Positions 24,985 to 35,921 of a DNA stretch of 41,082 nt are shown here, in pieces (within the stretch, counting starts at the first letter, position 1; each line of letters begins with the position of its first letter). The position numbers were made by a program, and so were the translations under genes. This stretch comes from Erysipelotrichaceae bacterium (GTDB lineage: Bacteria > Bacillota_I > Bacilli_A > Erysipelotrichales > Coprobacillaceae): NCBI GenBank assembly GCA_021770925.1, contig JAETPY010000012.1:1-41082 (forward strand), given 5' to 3'. Under the pieces are notes generated by a model. The model had not been told where the DNA came from. It did no database searches and saw nothing but the letters and a program-made list of their open reading frames with translations.

Positions 24985-26021
24985 AGCAAAAATTATTAGT
25001 TTTATGTGGGGGGCAGTCTAGTGAGCATATTATTTCTAGGATGTCATGTACCTCAGTTTTAAACAATCTTAATAAAGAAAAGTATAATCTTACATTAGTG
25101 GGAATAGATTTGGATGGAAACTGGTATTATTTAGATACTAATCAAAATGATTTAGTAAGTGATACATGGTTAGAAAATAGTGTGTTAGTTGATGATGTAT
25201 ATAGTCTGTTAAAAAATCAAGATGTGGCTTTTCCTGTATTGCATGGATTATATGGAGAAGATGGAACGATTCAGGGTTTATTTGAATTGGCGGGATTATC
25301 ATATGTGGGATGTCGTGTACTTGGTTCTAGTGTATCAATGGATAAGGTCTATACTAAAAAGATTTTAGATACAGCAGGAATTCCTCAGGTAAAATCGGTT
25401 TATGTAAAGAAACGATATGATGATAAATTAGTTGTAGTTACTGATCAGCTTGATGAAATTTATGATGTTGAAGAATATATTGATGAACAATTAGGAATGC
25501 CTTGTTTTATAAAAGCTAGTCGTTCTGGGTCAAGTGTAGGATGTTATCGTTGTGATAGCAAAGAAGAGTTAATTGATAAATTAAATGAAGCTGCAAAATA
25601 TGATCGACATGTTGTTGTTGAACAATGTATAGATTGTATTGAATTGGAAACTGCTGTTTTAGGTAATGATGATGTAATTGTGTCTAGAGTGGGTCAAATT
25701 ATGCCTCATGGAGAATTTTATACATTTGAATCTAAATATGAAGATGAAGAAAGTAAGACCTGTATTCCTGCATTAGTTGATCAAGATATCCAGGAAAAGA
25801 TTCGATCTTATGCAATCAAGGCTTTTAAAGCAGTTGATGGGCATGGGTTAAGCCGGGTTGATTTCTTTTTAGATAAAAATACAAATAAGGTTTATCTAAA
25901 TGAAATTAATACAATGCCAGGATTTACTAAAATTTCAATGTATCCACAATTGATGGCTGATTTTGGAATTAGTTATAGTGAGTTATTAGATCGTTTAATT
26001 AAATTAGCAGTTGAGAAATAA
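24981..26021 (+). CDS. ddl: D-alanine--D-alanine ligase
   Basis: A 346-residue ATP-grasp enzyme joining two D-alanines for peptidoglycan. Conserved residues are Glu15 in GGQSSEH, PVLHGLYGEDGTIQG, G-S-x-x-x-M-D-K-x-x-x-K, the KASRSGSSVG loop, the omega loop GEFYTFESKY with the Tyr seen in D-Ala-D-Ala ligases, and LNEINTMPGF near the C-terminus. The omega loop lacks the VanA-type pattern, so a D-Ala-D-lactate activity is unlikely. The start overlaps the murF stop (ATGA), with AAGGAGAAA upstream. Confidence 0.96.
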   Translation: MKQKLLVLCGGQSSEHIISRMSCTSVLNNLNKEKYNLTLVGIDLDGNWYYLDTNQNDLVSDTWLENSVLVDDVYSLLKNQDVAFPVLHGLYGEDGTIQGLFELAGLSYVGCRVLGSSVSMDKVYTKKILDTAGIPQVKSVYVKKRYDDKLVVVTDQLDEIYDVEEYIDEQLGMPCFIKASRSGSSVGCYRCDSKEELIDKLNEAAKYDRHVVVEQCIDCIELETAVLGNDDVIVSRVGQIMPHGEFYTFESKYEDEESKTCIPALVDQDIQEKIRSYAIKAFKAVDGHGLSRVDFFLDKNTNKVYLNEINTMPGFTKISMYPQLMADFGISYSELLDRLIKLAVEK

Positions 26022-26065
26022 GTTTTTAAAATATTTTAATTATAAAATAAAAGGAGCAATAAATT

Positions 26066-26101
26066 ACGGTATTGTCACTTATAAGCTATACCGTTTTTTA
26101 T
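26066..26101 (+). terminator. Terminator of murF-ddl
   Basis: ACGGTAT and ATACCGT pair across a 15-base loop that contains a small palindrome (CTTATAAG), followed by TTTTTT on the plus strand. Confidence 0.7.
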
Positions 26102-26106
26102 GTTAA

Positions 26107-26128
26107 AAAACCACATATAAGTGGTTTT
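26107..26128 (-). terminator. Terminator of the CapA-like gene
   Basis: AAAACCAC and GTGGTTTT pair across 6 bases; read on the minus strand the stem is followed by TTTTTT. It begins 12 bases after the stop of the minus-strand gene. Confidence 0.75.
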
Positions 26129-26140
26129 AGTAAAAATATT

Positions 26141-27328
26141 TTATTTAAATTGGGAATCAATTACATTATTAAAACTGTTAATAACAAAGTCCTTAGTTAA
26201 ACCTTTTGTATAACGATTATGACTTTTTTCTAGCTTTTCGTCATATAGATCTAGAGGAACTAATTTAAAGTTTCTAATATCTTTGTCGTAGTAATTAATA
26301 ATTGGAATACAGTTTACTTTTCTAATTATCGTCTGATGATCATTTTTTTCAAATTCTGCTTGTAGAATCATTGATACATTATATGCATTAGCAAATTCAT
26401 TAGAAGCTCGTGAAACTTGATTATCGCTAGAAATAAATGAACCTAGTGAATATACTACTAGTGTTTTATAATTGTTATTTTCTAGCCACTCGATTGGCTG
26501 AATGCAATGTGAGTGATGGCCAATAATTATATCGACTCCTAATTCATTTAAATAATTAGCTAGTTCCTTTTGCTCATCGTTGATTATGTAGGTAAACTCA
26601 TTGCCCCAATGAACACTGACAACTACAATATCGCTAATTTGTTTAGCTTGTTCAACCTCTTTTTTAATAGCTTCTTTGTGGATATCATCTAACTTCATAG
26701 TATCAAGATTGCGATAATATCCTATTAAATCTTGATTTAGATAATCTAATTTATTAGTTTTATAAGTATATCCAAGAAAACTAAAAGAAATATTATTAAT
26801 TTTTTTTGTTTTAATCTGTTGGCGATCTTCAATAGAAGAATAGACACCAGTAGTTAAAATATTATGATCGTTAAAAAAATTAATTGTGTTATTACGCCCT
26901 TCAACTCCAGCATCATTGGCATGGTTATTAGCGAGATTGACAGCATCAACACCCATATCAATAACCTGTTGACCGATTTGGACAGGGGCATTAAAACTAT
27001 AGCCGCTACCAGAAATACCTAGTTCACTGCCACCAATAGGAACCTCCATATTAGCAAGAGTTAAATCATCATTTAAAAAATAGGGTCTTACTAAATCGTA
27101 ATAACTTTTATCTTCATAGTTTGAACCAATCCAGTCATAATATGGCTTCTCATATAATAAATCGCCAATAAAAGATGCTTTGACAATATATTTGTTTTCT
27201 TTGTTTGGAGATTTAGTCAAAGAATTATTAGGTGGTTTTCTGTTGGTGTAATAATATAGCCCATAACTGACAGTTGAAATTAATATAATCCATAAAATTA
27301 TTTTAAAAGATTTTTTTAATTTTTTCAT
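26141..27328 (-). CDS. CapA-family (PGA_cap) membrane-anchored metallophosphatase-like protein
   Basis: A 395-residue protein with a basic N-terminus, one membrane anchor (IILWIILISTVSYGLYYYT, about 10-28) and an extracellular CapA/PGA_cap domain. Motifs: SFIGDLLY with the metal-binding Asp, LANMEVPI, NLANNHANDAGVEG, VVVSVHWGNEF and IIGHHSHCIQPIEW, which together form the metallophosphoesterase-like core. Family members act in poly-gamma-glutamate capsule synthesis or attachment, but no capBC genes are here and most stand-alone CapA proteins have no defined substrate. The start follows GGTGAT. An inverted repeat ATTAAGAT/ATCTTAAT (27355-27378) sits in its upstream region and could be an operator. 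Confidence 0.88.
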   Translation of the reverse strand: MKKLKKSFKIILWIILISTVSYGLYYYTNRKPPNNSLTKSPNKENKYIVKASFIGDLLYEKPYYDWIGSNYEDKSYYDLVRPYFLNDDLTLANMEVPIGGSELGISGSGYSFNAPVQIGQQVIDMGVDAVNLANNHANDAGVEGRNNTINFFNDHNILTTGVYSSIEDRQQIKTKKINNISFSFLGYTYKTNKLDYLNQDLIGYYRNLDTMKLDDIHKEAIKKEVEQAKQISDIVVVSVHWGNEFTYIINDEQKELANYLNELGVDIIIGHHSHCIQPIEWLENNNYKTLVVYSLGSFISSDNQVSRASNEFANAYNVSMILQAEFEKNDHQTIIRKVNCIPIINYYDKDIRNFKLVPLDLYDEKLEKSHNRYTKGLTKDFVINSFNNVIDSQFK

Positions 27329-27670
27329 TTATATCACCATTTATATTTTACCATATTAAGATATTAAAAAATCTTAATAAAATAAAAATTTTGCTAACAT
27401 TTATCAATTGATTTACAATTTTATTAAAATTAAATTATTTCTTAAGACACCTATGTATTAGCGTTTCTGATTTAGAAAAATAATGTCAAGGACTTGAAAA
27501 TATTGATAATCAAATTATTAAAATTGTTACATTTTATTAAAAATGAATACAAAAAGTCCAATATATAATTATATTGAGGATATATATAAATTAGAGATAG
27601 AAAATAAATATTAGTATTTAATAGGGTATTAAACTGATAATTAATTATTTTTAAAATTTATGAAAAAAGG
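27329..27670. other. AT-rich intergenic region upstream of the ilv-leu promoter
   Basis: Apart from the inverted repeat at 27355-27378, nothing gene-like is seen. Short open frames (18-26 codons around 27485-27570) lack start codons or ribosome-binding sites. No second T-box is present. Confidence 0.6.
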
Positions 27671-27699
27671 TTGACTTCGACAAAATAACGGGCTATCAT
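27671..27699 (+). promoter_or_regulatory. Sigma-A promoter of the ilv-leu operon
   Basis: TTGACT, a 17-base spacer and TATCAT. Transcription would begin near 27706, just before the T-box stem I. Confidence 0.75.
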
Positions 27700-27717
27700 A
27701 TTCAGTAACATAACTTA

Positions 27718-27999
27718 AATACTTTGATAGGAACTAGTAGATAAATTTATCAAGCGTAGAGAAGTTCTGGCTGGTGAAAAGGACTATTGGTGGTTTATTG
27801 AACTCATCCTTGAGTGGAGCGCTGAATCAAGTAGGTGGCTACGGAATGCAACCGTTATCTAGCAGGAGTATGAACTATATAATAGCGTACTTAGTGAGAT
27901 TGATATCGTGAGGTATTAATAAATTGAGGTGGAACCACGGGGTTACTATACCTTCGTCCTCAAAGTGACAGAAGTCATTTTGAGCGCGAGGGTTTTTTT
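27718..27999 (+). promoter_or_regulatory. T-box leader, leucine specifier (CUC)
   Basis: T-box RNAs bind uncharged tRNA and switch between a terminator and an antiterminator. The conserved box GAGGTGGAACCACGG lies at 27926-27940. In stem I, after the distal AGAGAAG and CTGGCTGGTG segments, the specifier region reads GAA-CTC-A with CTC at 27803-27805, a Leu codon, matching a leucine pathway downstream. The terminator arm runs from CCTTCG (27951-) through CTCAAA-G-TGAC, a short loop, and GTCA-T-TTTGAG to CGAGGG, followed by seven Ts to 27999. When uncharged tRNA-Leu pairs with the box, the terminator is prevented and the operon is read. Specifier choice is inferred from position; it was not folded. 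Confidence 0.93.
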
Positions 28000-28034
28000 A
28001 TAAGTATTTAAAATAAATGAGGAGGAAAAATAAA

Positions 28035-29711
28035 ATGATGAATTATCAAAAGTATAAGAGATTTGAACCAATCGACTTTAAAGAACGTACTTGGCCTGAT
28101 AAACAAATTGAAAAAGCACCAGCATGGGTTTCAGTTGACTTACGCGATGGGAATCAAGCGTTAATTACACCAATGAAAATAGAAGAAAAAGTGGAAATGT
28201 TTCAACTCTTAGTTGATATGGGGTTTAAAGAAATAGAAGTTGGTTTTCCTTCTTCTAGTCAAATAGAATATGATTTTTTAAGAATTTTAATTGATGAAAA
28301 TTTAATTCCTGAAGATGTAACAGTGCAGGTTTTAACACAAGCAAGGGAGCATTTGATCAGAAAAACTTTTGAATCGCTAAAAGGTTTAAAAAAGGCAATT
28401 GTGCATGTTTATAATTCTACTTCAATATTACAAAGAGATGTCGTATTTAATAAAGGAAAAGAAGAAATTAAGCAAATTGCAATTGACGGAGTTAAATTAG
28501 TTAAAGATTTAAGTAAAGAATTTGATGGGGAAGTAATTCTTGAATATTCACCAGAAAGTTTTACTGGAACAGAATTAGATTATGCTTTAGAAGTCTGTGA
28601 AGCTGTAATGGATGAATGGGGAGCGTCAAAAGATAAGAAAGTAATTATCAATTTGCCATCAACAGTAGAAATGTCAACACCAAATGTTTATGCTGATCAA
28701 ATAGAATGGATGGCAACACACTTTAAAGATCGTGAACGTGTAATTCTTTCATTGCATACTCACAATGATCGTGGATGTGGTGTTGCTGCAACAGAACTTG
28801 GAATTATGGCAGGAGCTGACCGTGTTGAAGGAACTATTTTTGGAAATGGTGAAAGAACCGGGAATGTTGATATTATTAATGTTGCTTTGAATATGTTTAC
28901 TCAAGGAGTTGATCCAAAGCTTGAAGTTAGTAATATCAATAATATTAAACATGTATATGAAAAAGTTACAAAGATGGAAGTTCCACCACGTCATCCTTAT
29001 GTTGGAAAACTGGTCTTTACAGCTTTTTCTGGCAGTCATCAAGACGCCATTAATAAAGGAATGCATGCAATGCATGAAAAAAACGATGGTATTTGGGAAG
29101 TGCCTTATTTACCAATTGATCCTAGCGATGTTGGTCGTCAATATGAGCCAATTGTACGAATCAATTCACAATCAGGTAAAGGCGGTGTTGCCTATGTAAT
29201 GGAAAGTATGTACGGATTCCATTTACCAAAAGGATTACAAGTAGATTTTGCAAAAATAATTCAAGATATAAGTGAAGAAGAAGGAGAAGTTTCTCCAGAA
29301 AGAGTTTATGATACATTTATTGAAGAATATGTTGATAATGAGGACCCTTATCGCTTTATTAAACAGAAGCTTGTAGATATAAGTGAAGATGATAATGAAC
29401 ATGAAAGAAAAGCAGAAATTACAATTGAAGCACATGGTGAAGTTGTAACTTTAACAGGGTATGGTAATGGACCTATCGATGCTGTAAAAAATGCTTTGAA
29501 TTCACTTCCAGAATTACATTCGCATTTATTAGATTACAGTGAGCATGCTTTAACTTCAGGATCAAGTTCAAAGGCAGCAGCTTATGTTTATTTAAGAGCT
29601 AAGGGAAGTGCTTGCCAAGAATATGGTGTAGGTATTCATCCAAATATTACAACTGCAACAATTAAAGCTATTGTATCAGGAATGAATCGTTTATCTAAAG
29701 CAATGAAATAA
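28035..29711 (+). CDS. leuA: 2-isopropylmalate synthase (LeuA2 type)
   Basis: About 559 residues; condenses acetyl-CoA with 2-ketoisovalerate, the first committed step to leucine. The P-A-W-V-S-V-D-L-R-D-G-N-Q-A-L start, with D and Q for metal and substrate binding, and the longer C-terminal extension place it in the LeuA2 group (M. tuberculosis/yeast-like). The metal-binding H-x-H is in SLHTHNDRG. The C-terminal LeuA dimer domain (about 430-555; AEITIEAHGEVVTLTGYGNG) is where leucine feedback inhibition acts. The ATG at 28017 overlaps the AGGAGG ribosome-binding site (28020-28025), so the true start is 28035, or 28038. Confidence 0.97.
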   Translation: MMNYQKYKRFEPIDFKERTWPDKQIEKAPAWVSVDLRDGNQALITPMKIEEKVEMFQLLVDMGFKEIEVGFPSSSQIEYDFLRILIDENLIPEDVTVQVLTQAREHLIRKTFESLKGLKKAIVHVYNSTSILQRDVVFNKGKEEIKQIAIDGVKLVKDLSKEFDGEVILEYSPESFTGTELDYALEVCEAVMDEWGASKDKKVIINLPSTVEMSTPNVYADQIEWMATHFKDRERVILSLHTHNDRGCGVAATELGIMAGADRVEGTIFGNGERTGNVDIINVALNMFTQGVDPKLEVSNINNIKHVYEKVTKMEVPPRHPYVGKLVFTAFSGSHQDAINKGMHAMHEKNDGIWEVPYLPIDPSDVGRQYEPIVRINSQSGKGGVAYVMESMYGFHLPKGLQVDFAKIIQDISEEEGEVSPERVYDTFIEEYVDNEDPYRFIKQKLVDISEDDNEHERKAEITIEAHGEVVTLTGYGNGPIDAVKNALNSLPELHSHLLDYSEHALTSGSSSKAAAYVYLRAKGSACQEYGVGIHPNITTATIKAIVSGMNRLSKAMK

Positions 29712-29730
29712 GAAGAAAGGAGCTTATAAC

Positions 29731-31277
<1,547 letters not shown>

Positions 31278-31278
31278 T

Positions 31279-31334
31279 CAACACACACTTTTGTGTGTTG
31301 TAACTAAGGAGTAATTTTACTCCTTAATTACAAC
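31279..31334 (+). repeat. Two overlapping hairpins between ilvC and leuC
   Basis: Hairpin 1 pairs CAACACACA (31279-31287) with TGTGTGTTG (31292-31300). Hairpin 2 runs from GTTGTAA (31297) through TAAGGAGTAA, a 2-base loop and TTACTCCTTA to TTACAAC (31334), about 17 bp with one mismatch. The bases 31297-31300 belong to both, so the outer pairs compete. No T-tract follows, so neither is an intrinsic terminator. Likely an mRNA processing or stability element within the operon; the role is inferred. Confidence 0.75.
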
Positions 31335-31366
31335 CTACAAAGGTCAAGATAAGGGGGATTATAATC

Positions 31367-32641
31367 ATGGCAATGACTATGACACAAAAAATATTAGCAA
31401 AACATGCAGGATTAGATGAAGTCGTAGCAGGACAACTAATTGAAGCAAAACTTGATGTTGTAATGGCTAACGATATTACTGGACCAATGGCGTTACCGAT
31501 TTTTTATCAAATGGCAGATGAGGTCTTTGATAAAGATAAAGTTGTTTTAGTACCAGATCATTTTACTCCAAATAAAGATATTAAATCAGCTGAAAACTCT
31601 AAAGCAATTTTAGATTTTTCAAATAATCAATGTTTAACTCATCATATGGAACAAGGTAAATGCGGAGTTGAACATGCGATTTTACCAGAAAAGGGAATTG
31701 TTGTTGCAGGAGAGTGTATTATTGGAGCTGATTCACATACATGTACTTATGGGGCTCTAGGAGCTTTTTCTACAGGAGTGGGAACCACTGATATTGCAAC
31801 AGGTATGGCAACTGGTAAACTTTGGTTTAAAGTGCCTAGTGCTCTTAAGTTTGTTTTAACAGGTAAACCAAGTCAATATGTTAGTGGTAAAGATATTATT
31901 TTAGATATTATTACTCGTATAGGGGTTGATGGAGCCCGTTATAAAAGTATGGAATTTGCTGGTGAAGGAATTCAATACCTAACAATGGATGATCGTTTTA
32001 CTATTTGTAATATGGCAATTGAGGCTGGAGCTAAAAATGGTATTTTCCCAGTTGATGCTTTAACAATTGACTATATGAAAAAACACTCTACTAAAGAATA
32101 TACGATTTATGAAGCTGACGAAGATGCTGTATATGATGAAGTAATTGAAATTAATTTAAGTGAAGTTAGGCCAACTGTGGCTTTTCCGCATCTTCCAGGT
32201 AATGGACATACAATTGATGAAATTGAAACAATGGATAAGATTATGATTAATCAAGTGGTGATTGGCTCTTGTACAAATGGTCGGTTATCTGATTTGCGCA
32301 AAGCAGCTGCTATTCTTAAAGGAAAACAAGTAGCTAAAAATGTTCGGGTAATGGTTGTACCTGCAACGCAAAAAATCTTTGTTCAATGTATCCAGGAAGG
32401 TTTAGCAGAAATTTTTGTTGAAGCTGGATGTGCTTTTAATACACCAAGCTGTGGACCTTGTATGGGAGGTCATATGGGGGTTATGGCTAAAGGTGAAAAA
32501 TGTGTTTCAACGACTAATCGTAATTTTGTTGGCCGGATGGGGGACACAGAAGCTTTAATCTATTTAGCTTCTCCAGAAGTAGCAGCAGCTAGTGCTATTG
32601 CTGGATATATCGCAAATCCTGAAAAAGTAGGTGAAGAATAA
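31367..32641 (+). CDS. leuC: 3-isopropylmalate dehydratase large subunit
   Basis: A 424-residue aconitase-family subunit of the short type found in archaea and many anaerobes, not the 466-residue enterobacterial form. The [4Fe-4S] ligands are Cys302 in GSCTNG and Cys362 and Cys365 in SCGPCMGG. It converts 2-isopropylmalate to 3-isopropylmalate with LeuD. AAGGGGG precedes the ATG. The stop overlaps the leuD start by one base (TAATG), so the subunits are translationally coupled. Confidence 0.97.
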   Translation: MAMTMTQKILAKHAGLDEVVAGQLIEAKLDVVMANDITGPMALPIFYQMADEVFDKDKVVLVPDHFTPNKDIKSAENSKAILDFSNNQCLTHHMEQGKCGVEHAILPEKGIVVAGECIIGADSHTCTYGALGAFSTGVGTTDIATGMATGKLWFKVPSALKFVLTGKPSQYVSGKDIILDIITRIGVDGARYKSMEFAGEGIQYLTMDDRFTICNMAIEAGAKNGIFPVDALTIDYMKKHSTKEYTIYEADEDAVYDEVIEINLSEVRPTVAFPHLPGNGHTIDEIETMDKIMINQVVIGSCTNGRLSDLRKAAAILKGKQVAKNVRVMVVPATQKIFVQCIQEGLAEIFVEAGCAFNTPSCGPCMGGHMGVMAKGEKCVSTTNRNFVGRMGDTEALIYLASPEVAAASAIAGYIANPEKVGEE

Positions 32642-33120
32642 TGAAAATATATAAATATGGTGATAACGTAGATACAGATGTAATTATTCCAGCTCGCTAT
32701 TTAAATTCATTCGATGCTAAAGAGTTAGCTAGTCATGCGATGGTGGACATTGATCCTGATTTTGCTAAAACAGTTGAAGACGGTGATATTATTGTTGCTG
32801 GAAAAAACTTTGGCTGTGGTTCTTCAAGAGAACATGCACCGCTATGCTTAAAGACAGCTGGAACTAAGTGTGTAATTGCTGAAAGTTTTGCTCGTATCTT
32901 TTATCGTAATTCAATTAATATTGGTTTTCCAATCATGGAATGTCCTGAAGCAGCAGCAGGAATTGATAAAGGCGATGAAGTAACTGTTGATTTTTCAACA
33001 GGAGTAATCACAAACGTTACTAAAGGAGAAACTTATCAAAGTCAGCCATTTCCTGAATTCTTACAAAAGATGATTGAATTAGATGGTTTGGTCAACTATG
33101 TTAATAGCAAAAAGGGGTAA
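32641..33120 (+). CDS. leuD: 3-isopropylmalate dehydratase small subunit
   Basis: A 159-residue swivel-domain subunit of the short type that partners the 424-residue LeuC. It has the N-terminal [15 protein letters not shown] motif, the substrate-recognition segment [11 protein letters not shown] (about 59-69) and [11 protein letters not shown]. Translation is coupled to leuC by the TAATG overlap. leuB starts 2 bases after its stop. Confidence 0.97.
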   Translation: MKIYKYGDNVDTDVIIPARYLNSFDAKELASHAMVDIDPDFAKTVEDGDIIVAGKNFGCGSSREHAPLCLKTAGTKCVIAESFARIFYRNSINIGFPIMECPEAAAGIDKGDEVTVDFSTGVITNVTKGETYQSQPFPEFLQKMIELDGLVNYVNSKKG

Positions 33121-33122
33121 GA

Positions 33123-34208
33123 ATGATGGAAAAAAATATAGCAGTAATAAAAGGTGACGGAATCGGGCCAGAAATTGTAACTGAAGCGATAAAGGTTTTA
33201 GATGCTGTCGCTGATAAATATAACCATAAATTTAACTATACACAAATCTTGATGGGTGGGGCATCAATTGATGTACATGGTGTGCCATTAACTGATGAGG
33301 CATTAGAAATCGCTAAAAATAGTGACGGTGTTTTACTAGGATCAATTGGTGGGGATACAACTACTTCACCTTGGTATAAATTAGAACCTGGTCTTCGTCC
33401 TGAAGCAGGATTATTAAAGATTCGTAAAGAATTGGGATTATTTGCAAATTTAAGACCAGCAGTTTTATATGATGAATTAAAAGGAGCCTGCCCATTAAAA
33501 GAAGAACTAACTGAAGGTGGTTTTGACATGATGATCATGCGTGAACTTACAGGTGGTTTATATTTTGGAAAGCGTTCAACTAAAGAAGAAAATGGTGAAT
33601 TAGTTGCTCGTGATGCGATGAGTTATAGTGAAACAGAAATTAAAAGAATTGCAAAACGAGCGTTTGATATTGCAATGAAGCGTAATAAAAAAGTTACTAG
33701 TGTTGATAAAGCAAATGTTATCGATACATCGAGATTATGGCGCAAAGTTGTAAGTGAAGTGGCTAAAGATTATCCTGAAGTTACTTTAGAACATATGTTA
33801 GTGGATAACTGTGCAATGCAGTTAGTTAAAGATCCAAAGCAGTTTGATGTTATTTTAACCGAAAATATGTTTGGTGATATTTTAAGTGATGAAGCAAGTA
33901 TGGTAACAGGATCAATTGGAATGTTATCTAGTGCTTCATTACGTGAAGACAAATTTGGAATGTATGAGCCAAGTCATGGCAGTGCGCCAGATATTGCAGG
34001 AAAGGATATTGCTAATCCGATTGCAACAGTTTTATCAGCAGCGATGATGCTTCGTTATTCATTTGATTTAGATCAAGAGGCTAAAGATATAGAAGAAGCA
34101 ATTAAAAAAGTATTAAAACAAGGATATCGTACAGCCGATATCATGTCAGAAAATAAAATAATAGTAGGAACTAAAGAAATGGGTGACTTAATAGTTGCTA
34201 ATTTATAA
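33123..34208 (+). CDS. leuB: 3-isopropylmalate dehydrogenase
   Basis: A 361-residue beta-decarboxylating dehydrogenase that oxidises 3-isopropylmalate. Motifs: GDGIGPEIV near the start, [22 protein letters not shown], the catalytic Tyr in MSYSE, Lys in VDKANV, the metal-binding D-G/D pattern in [13 protein letters not shown] and the cofactor loop [14 protein letters not shown], whose pattern (S-A-P-D-I-A with Asp) fits NAD use. Two tandem ATGs (33123 and 33126) follow AAGGGG; either could be used. Confidence 0.97.
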   Translation: MMEKNIAVIKGDGIGPEIVTEAIKVLDAVADKYNHKFNYTQILMGGASIDVHGVPLTDEALEIAKNSDGVLLGSIGGDTTTSPWYKLEPGLRPEAGLLKIRKELGLFANLRPAVLYDELKGACPLKEELTEGGFDMMIMRELTGGLYFGKRSTKEENGELVARDAMSYSETEIKRIAKRAFDIAMKRNKKVTSVDKANVIDTSRLWRKVVSEVAKDYPEVTLEHMLVDNCAMQLVKDPKQFDVILTENMFGDILSDEASMVTGSIGMLSSASLREDKFGMYEPSHGSAPDIAGKDIANPIATVLSAAMMLRYSFDLDQEAKDIEEAIKKVLKQGYRTADIMSENKIIVGTKEMGDLIVANL

Positions 34209-34228
34209 AGATAAAAGGGGGAAATAAG

Positions 34229-35908
34229 ATGCGTAGTGATAATGTAAAAAGTGGAACTGAAAGAGCACCACATCGATCATTATTTAATGCTTTAGGATAT
34301 ACAGATGAGGAATTAGAACGTCCATTAATTGGGGTTGTAAATTCATATAATGAAATTGTTCCAGGACATATGAATCTAGATAAGATTGCTGAGGCTGTAA
34401 AAAAAGGGATTTATTTAGCTGGTGGGGTACCAATCGAGGTACCAGCCATTGCTGTTTGTGATGGAATTGCGATGAATCATACAGGGATGAAATATTCATT
34501 AGTTACTCGAGAATTAATTGCTGATAGTACAGAAGCACTAGCTACAGCTCATCAGTTTGATGGTTTAGTTATGATTCCTAATTGTGATAAAAATGTACCT
34601 GGTTTATTAATGGCAGCTGCTCGTTTAAATATTCCAACTGTTTTCGTATCAGGGGGACCAATGTTAGCAGGACGCAAAGTAGACGGAAATAAAACATGCC
34701 TATCTTCATTGTTTGAAGCTGTGGGACAGTTTAATGCTGGTACGATTACTGAAGAAAAACTTCATGAAATTGAACAAAAAGCCTGTCCAACTTGTGGATC
34801 ATGTTCAGGGATGTATACAGCTAATTCAATGAACTGCTTAACAGAAGTTTTAGGAATGGGGCTTAAAGGAAATGGAACTATCCCAGCTGTATATAGTGAA
34901 CGAATCAGACTTGCTAAACATGCTGGAATGCAGATCATGGAATGTATTAAAAAGAATATTAGACCACGTGATATTATGAATGAAAAAGCTTTCCATAATG
35001 CTTTAACTATTGATATGGCACTTGGCTGTTCAACAAATTCGATGCTTCATTTACCAGCCATTGCTCATGAAGCAGGAGTTGTATTAAATTTAGAAATAGC
35101 TAATGAAATTAGCAAAAAAACACCAAACTTATGTCATTTAGCTCCTGCTGGAGATACTTTTATGGAAGATTTAAATGATGCTGGTGGTGTATATGCAGTA
35201 ATGAATGAAATTAATAAACTTGGGCTATTGTATACAGATATTATGACTGTAACTGGTAAAACAGTTGGTGAAAATATCAAAGGCTGTGTTAACTTAAATC
35301 CAGAAATTATTCGTCCTGTTGAAAAACCATATGCACCATATGGTGGAATTGCAGTTTTAAAGGGGAATTTAGCACCTAATGGGGCTGTAGTAAAACAGTC
35401 AGCAGTAGCTAAAGAGATGATGGTTCATAGCGGACCAGCACGTGTTTTTGATAGTGAAGATGACGCAATTGCAGCAATTAGAGCAGGTAAGATAGTTAAA
35501 GGTGATGTTGTTGTAATTCGTTATGAAGGACCAAAGGGTGGACCGGGAATGCGAGAAATGTTATCACCAACGAGTGAGATTGCAGGAATGGGCTTAGATA
35601 AAGATGTTGCTTTGATTACTGATGGTCGTTTCTCTGGAGCGACAAGAGGAGCTTCAATTGGACATGTTTCACCAGAAGCGGCGGCTGGAGGACCAATTGC
35701 TTTAGTTGAAGAAGGCGATATTATCAACATTAATATTTTAGAACATTCTATGAATGTGGAAGTAAGTGAAGAAGAATTAGCTAAACGTAAGGCAAAATGG
35801 CAGCCAAGAGAGCCAAGAATTACGACTGGATATTTGGTAAGATATGCCTCAATGGTAACTTCTGCTGATCGTGGAGCAATTCTTGAAGCTAAAGAAGAGA
35901 AATTATAA
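34229..35908 (+). CDS. ilvD: Dihydroxy-acid dehydratase
   Basis: A 559-residue iron-sulfur dehydratase that makes the 2-keto acids of valine and isoleucine. Conserved cluster cysteines are in PNCDKNVPG and in [15 protein letters not shown]; the C-terminal half carries [13 protein letters not shown] and [11 protein letters not shown]. Length is normal. AGGGGG precedes the ATG. The ilvB ribosome-binding site (AAGGAGGG) overlaps its stop codon, giving close coupling to ilvB. Confidence 0.97.
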   Translation: MRSDNVKSGTERAPHRSLFNALGYTDEELERPLIGVVNSYNEIVPGHMNLDKIAEAVKKGIYLAGGVPIEVPAIAVCDGIAMNHTGMKYSLVTRELIADSTEALATAHQFDGLVMIPNCDKNVPGLLMAAARLNIPTVFVSGGPMLAGRKVDGNKTCLSSLFEAVGQFNAGTITEEKLHEIEQKACPTCGSCSGMYTANSMNCLTEVLGMGLKGNGTIPAVYSERIRLAKHAGMQIMECIKKNIRPRDIMNEKAFHNALTIDMALGCSTNSMLHLPAIAHEAGVVLNLEIANEISKKTPNLCHLAPAGDTFMEDLNDAGGVYAVMNEINKLGLLYTDIMTVTGKTVGENIKGCVNLNPEIIRPVEKPYAPYGGIAVLKGNLAPNGAVVKQSAVAKEMMVHSGPARVFDSEDDAIAAIRAGKIVKGDVVVIRYEGPKGGPGMREMLSPTSEIAGMGLDKDVALITDGRFSGATRGASIGHVSPEAAAGGPIALVEEGDIININILEHSMNVEVSEEELAKRKAKWQPREPRITTGYLVRYASMVTSADRGAILEAKEEKL

Positions 35909-35921
35909 GGAGGGAATTGCT

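Noticed and set aside
26051-26068. AAGGAG site followed by an open frame after ddl
   Set aside because: No start codon at the right distance, and the ddl terminator begins there.
27485-27570. Short frames of 18-26 codons before the ilv-leu promoter, considered as a leader peptide
   Set aside because: They lie upstream of the promoter, have no start or ribosome-binding site and no run of Leu or Val codons; control is explained by the T-box.
28017-28034. ATG 6 codons before leuA
   Set aside because: It overlaps the AGGAGG ribosome-binding site, which serves the ATG at 28035.
28749-29199. Overlapping open frames of about 100 codons on both strands inside leuA
   Set aside because: They are shadows of the strongly conserved leuA frame, with no ribosome-binding sites and no recognisable family.
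33236-33538. 100-codon minus-strand frame inside leuB
   Set aside because: Antisense shadow of a conserved enzyme; no start signals and low-complexity composition.
35871-35921. 17-codon extension of ilvB into ilvD
   Set aside because: The ribosome-binding site AAGGAGGG at 35907-35914 sets the start at 35922, which is the normal length for acetolactate synthase.
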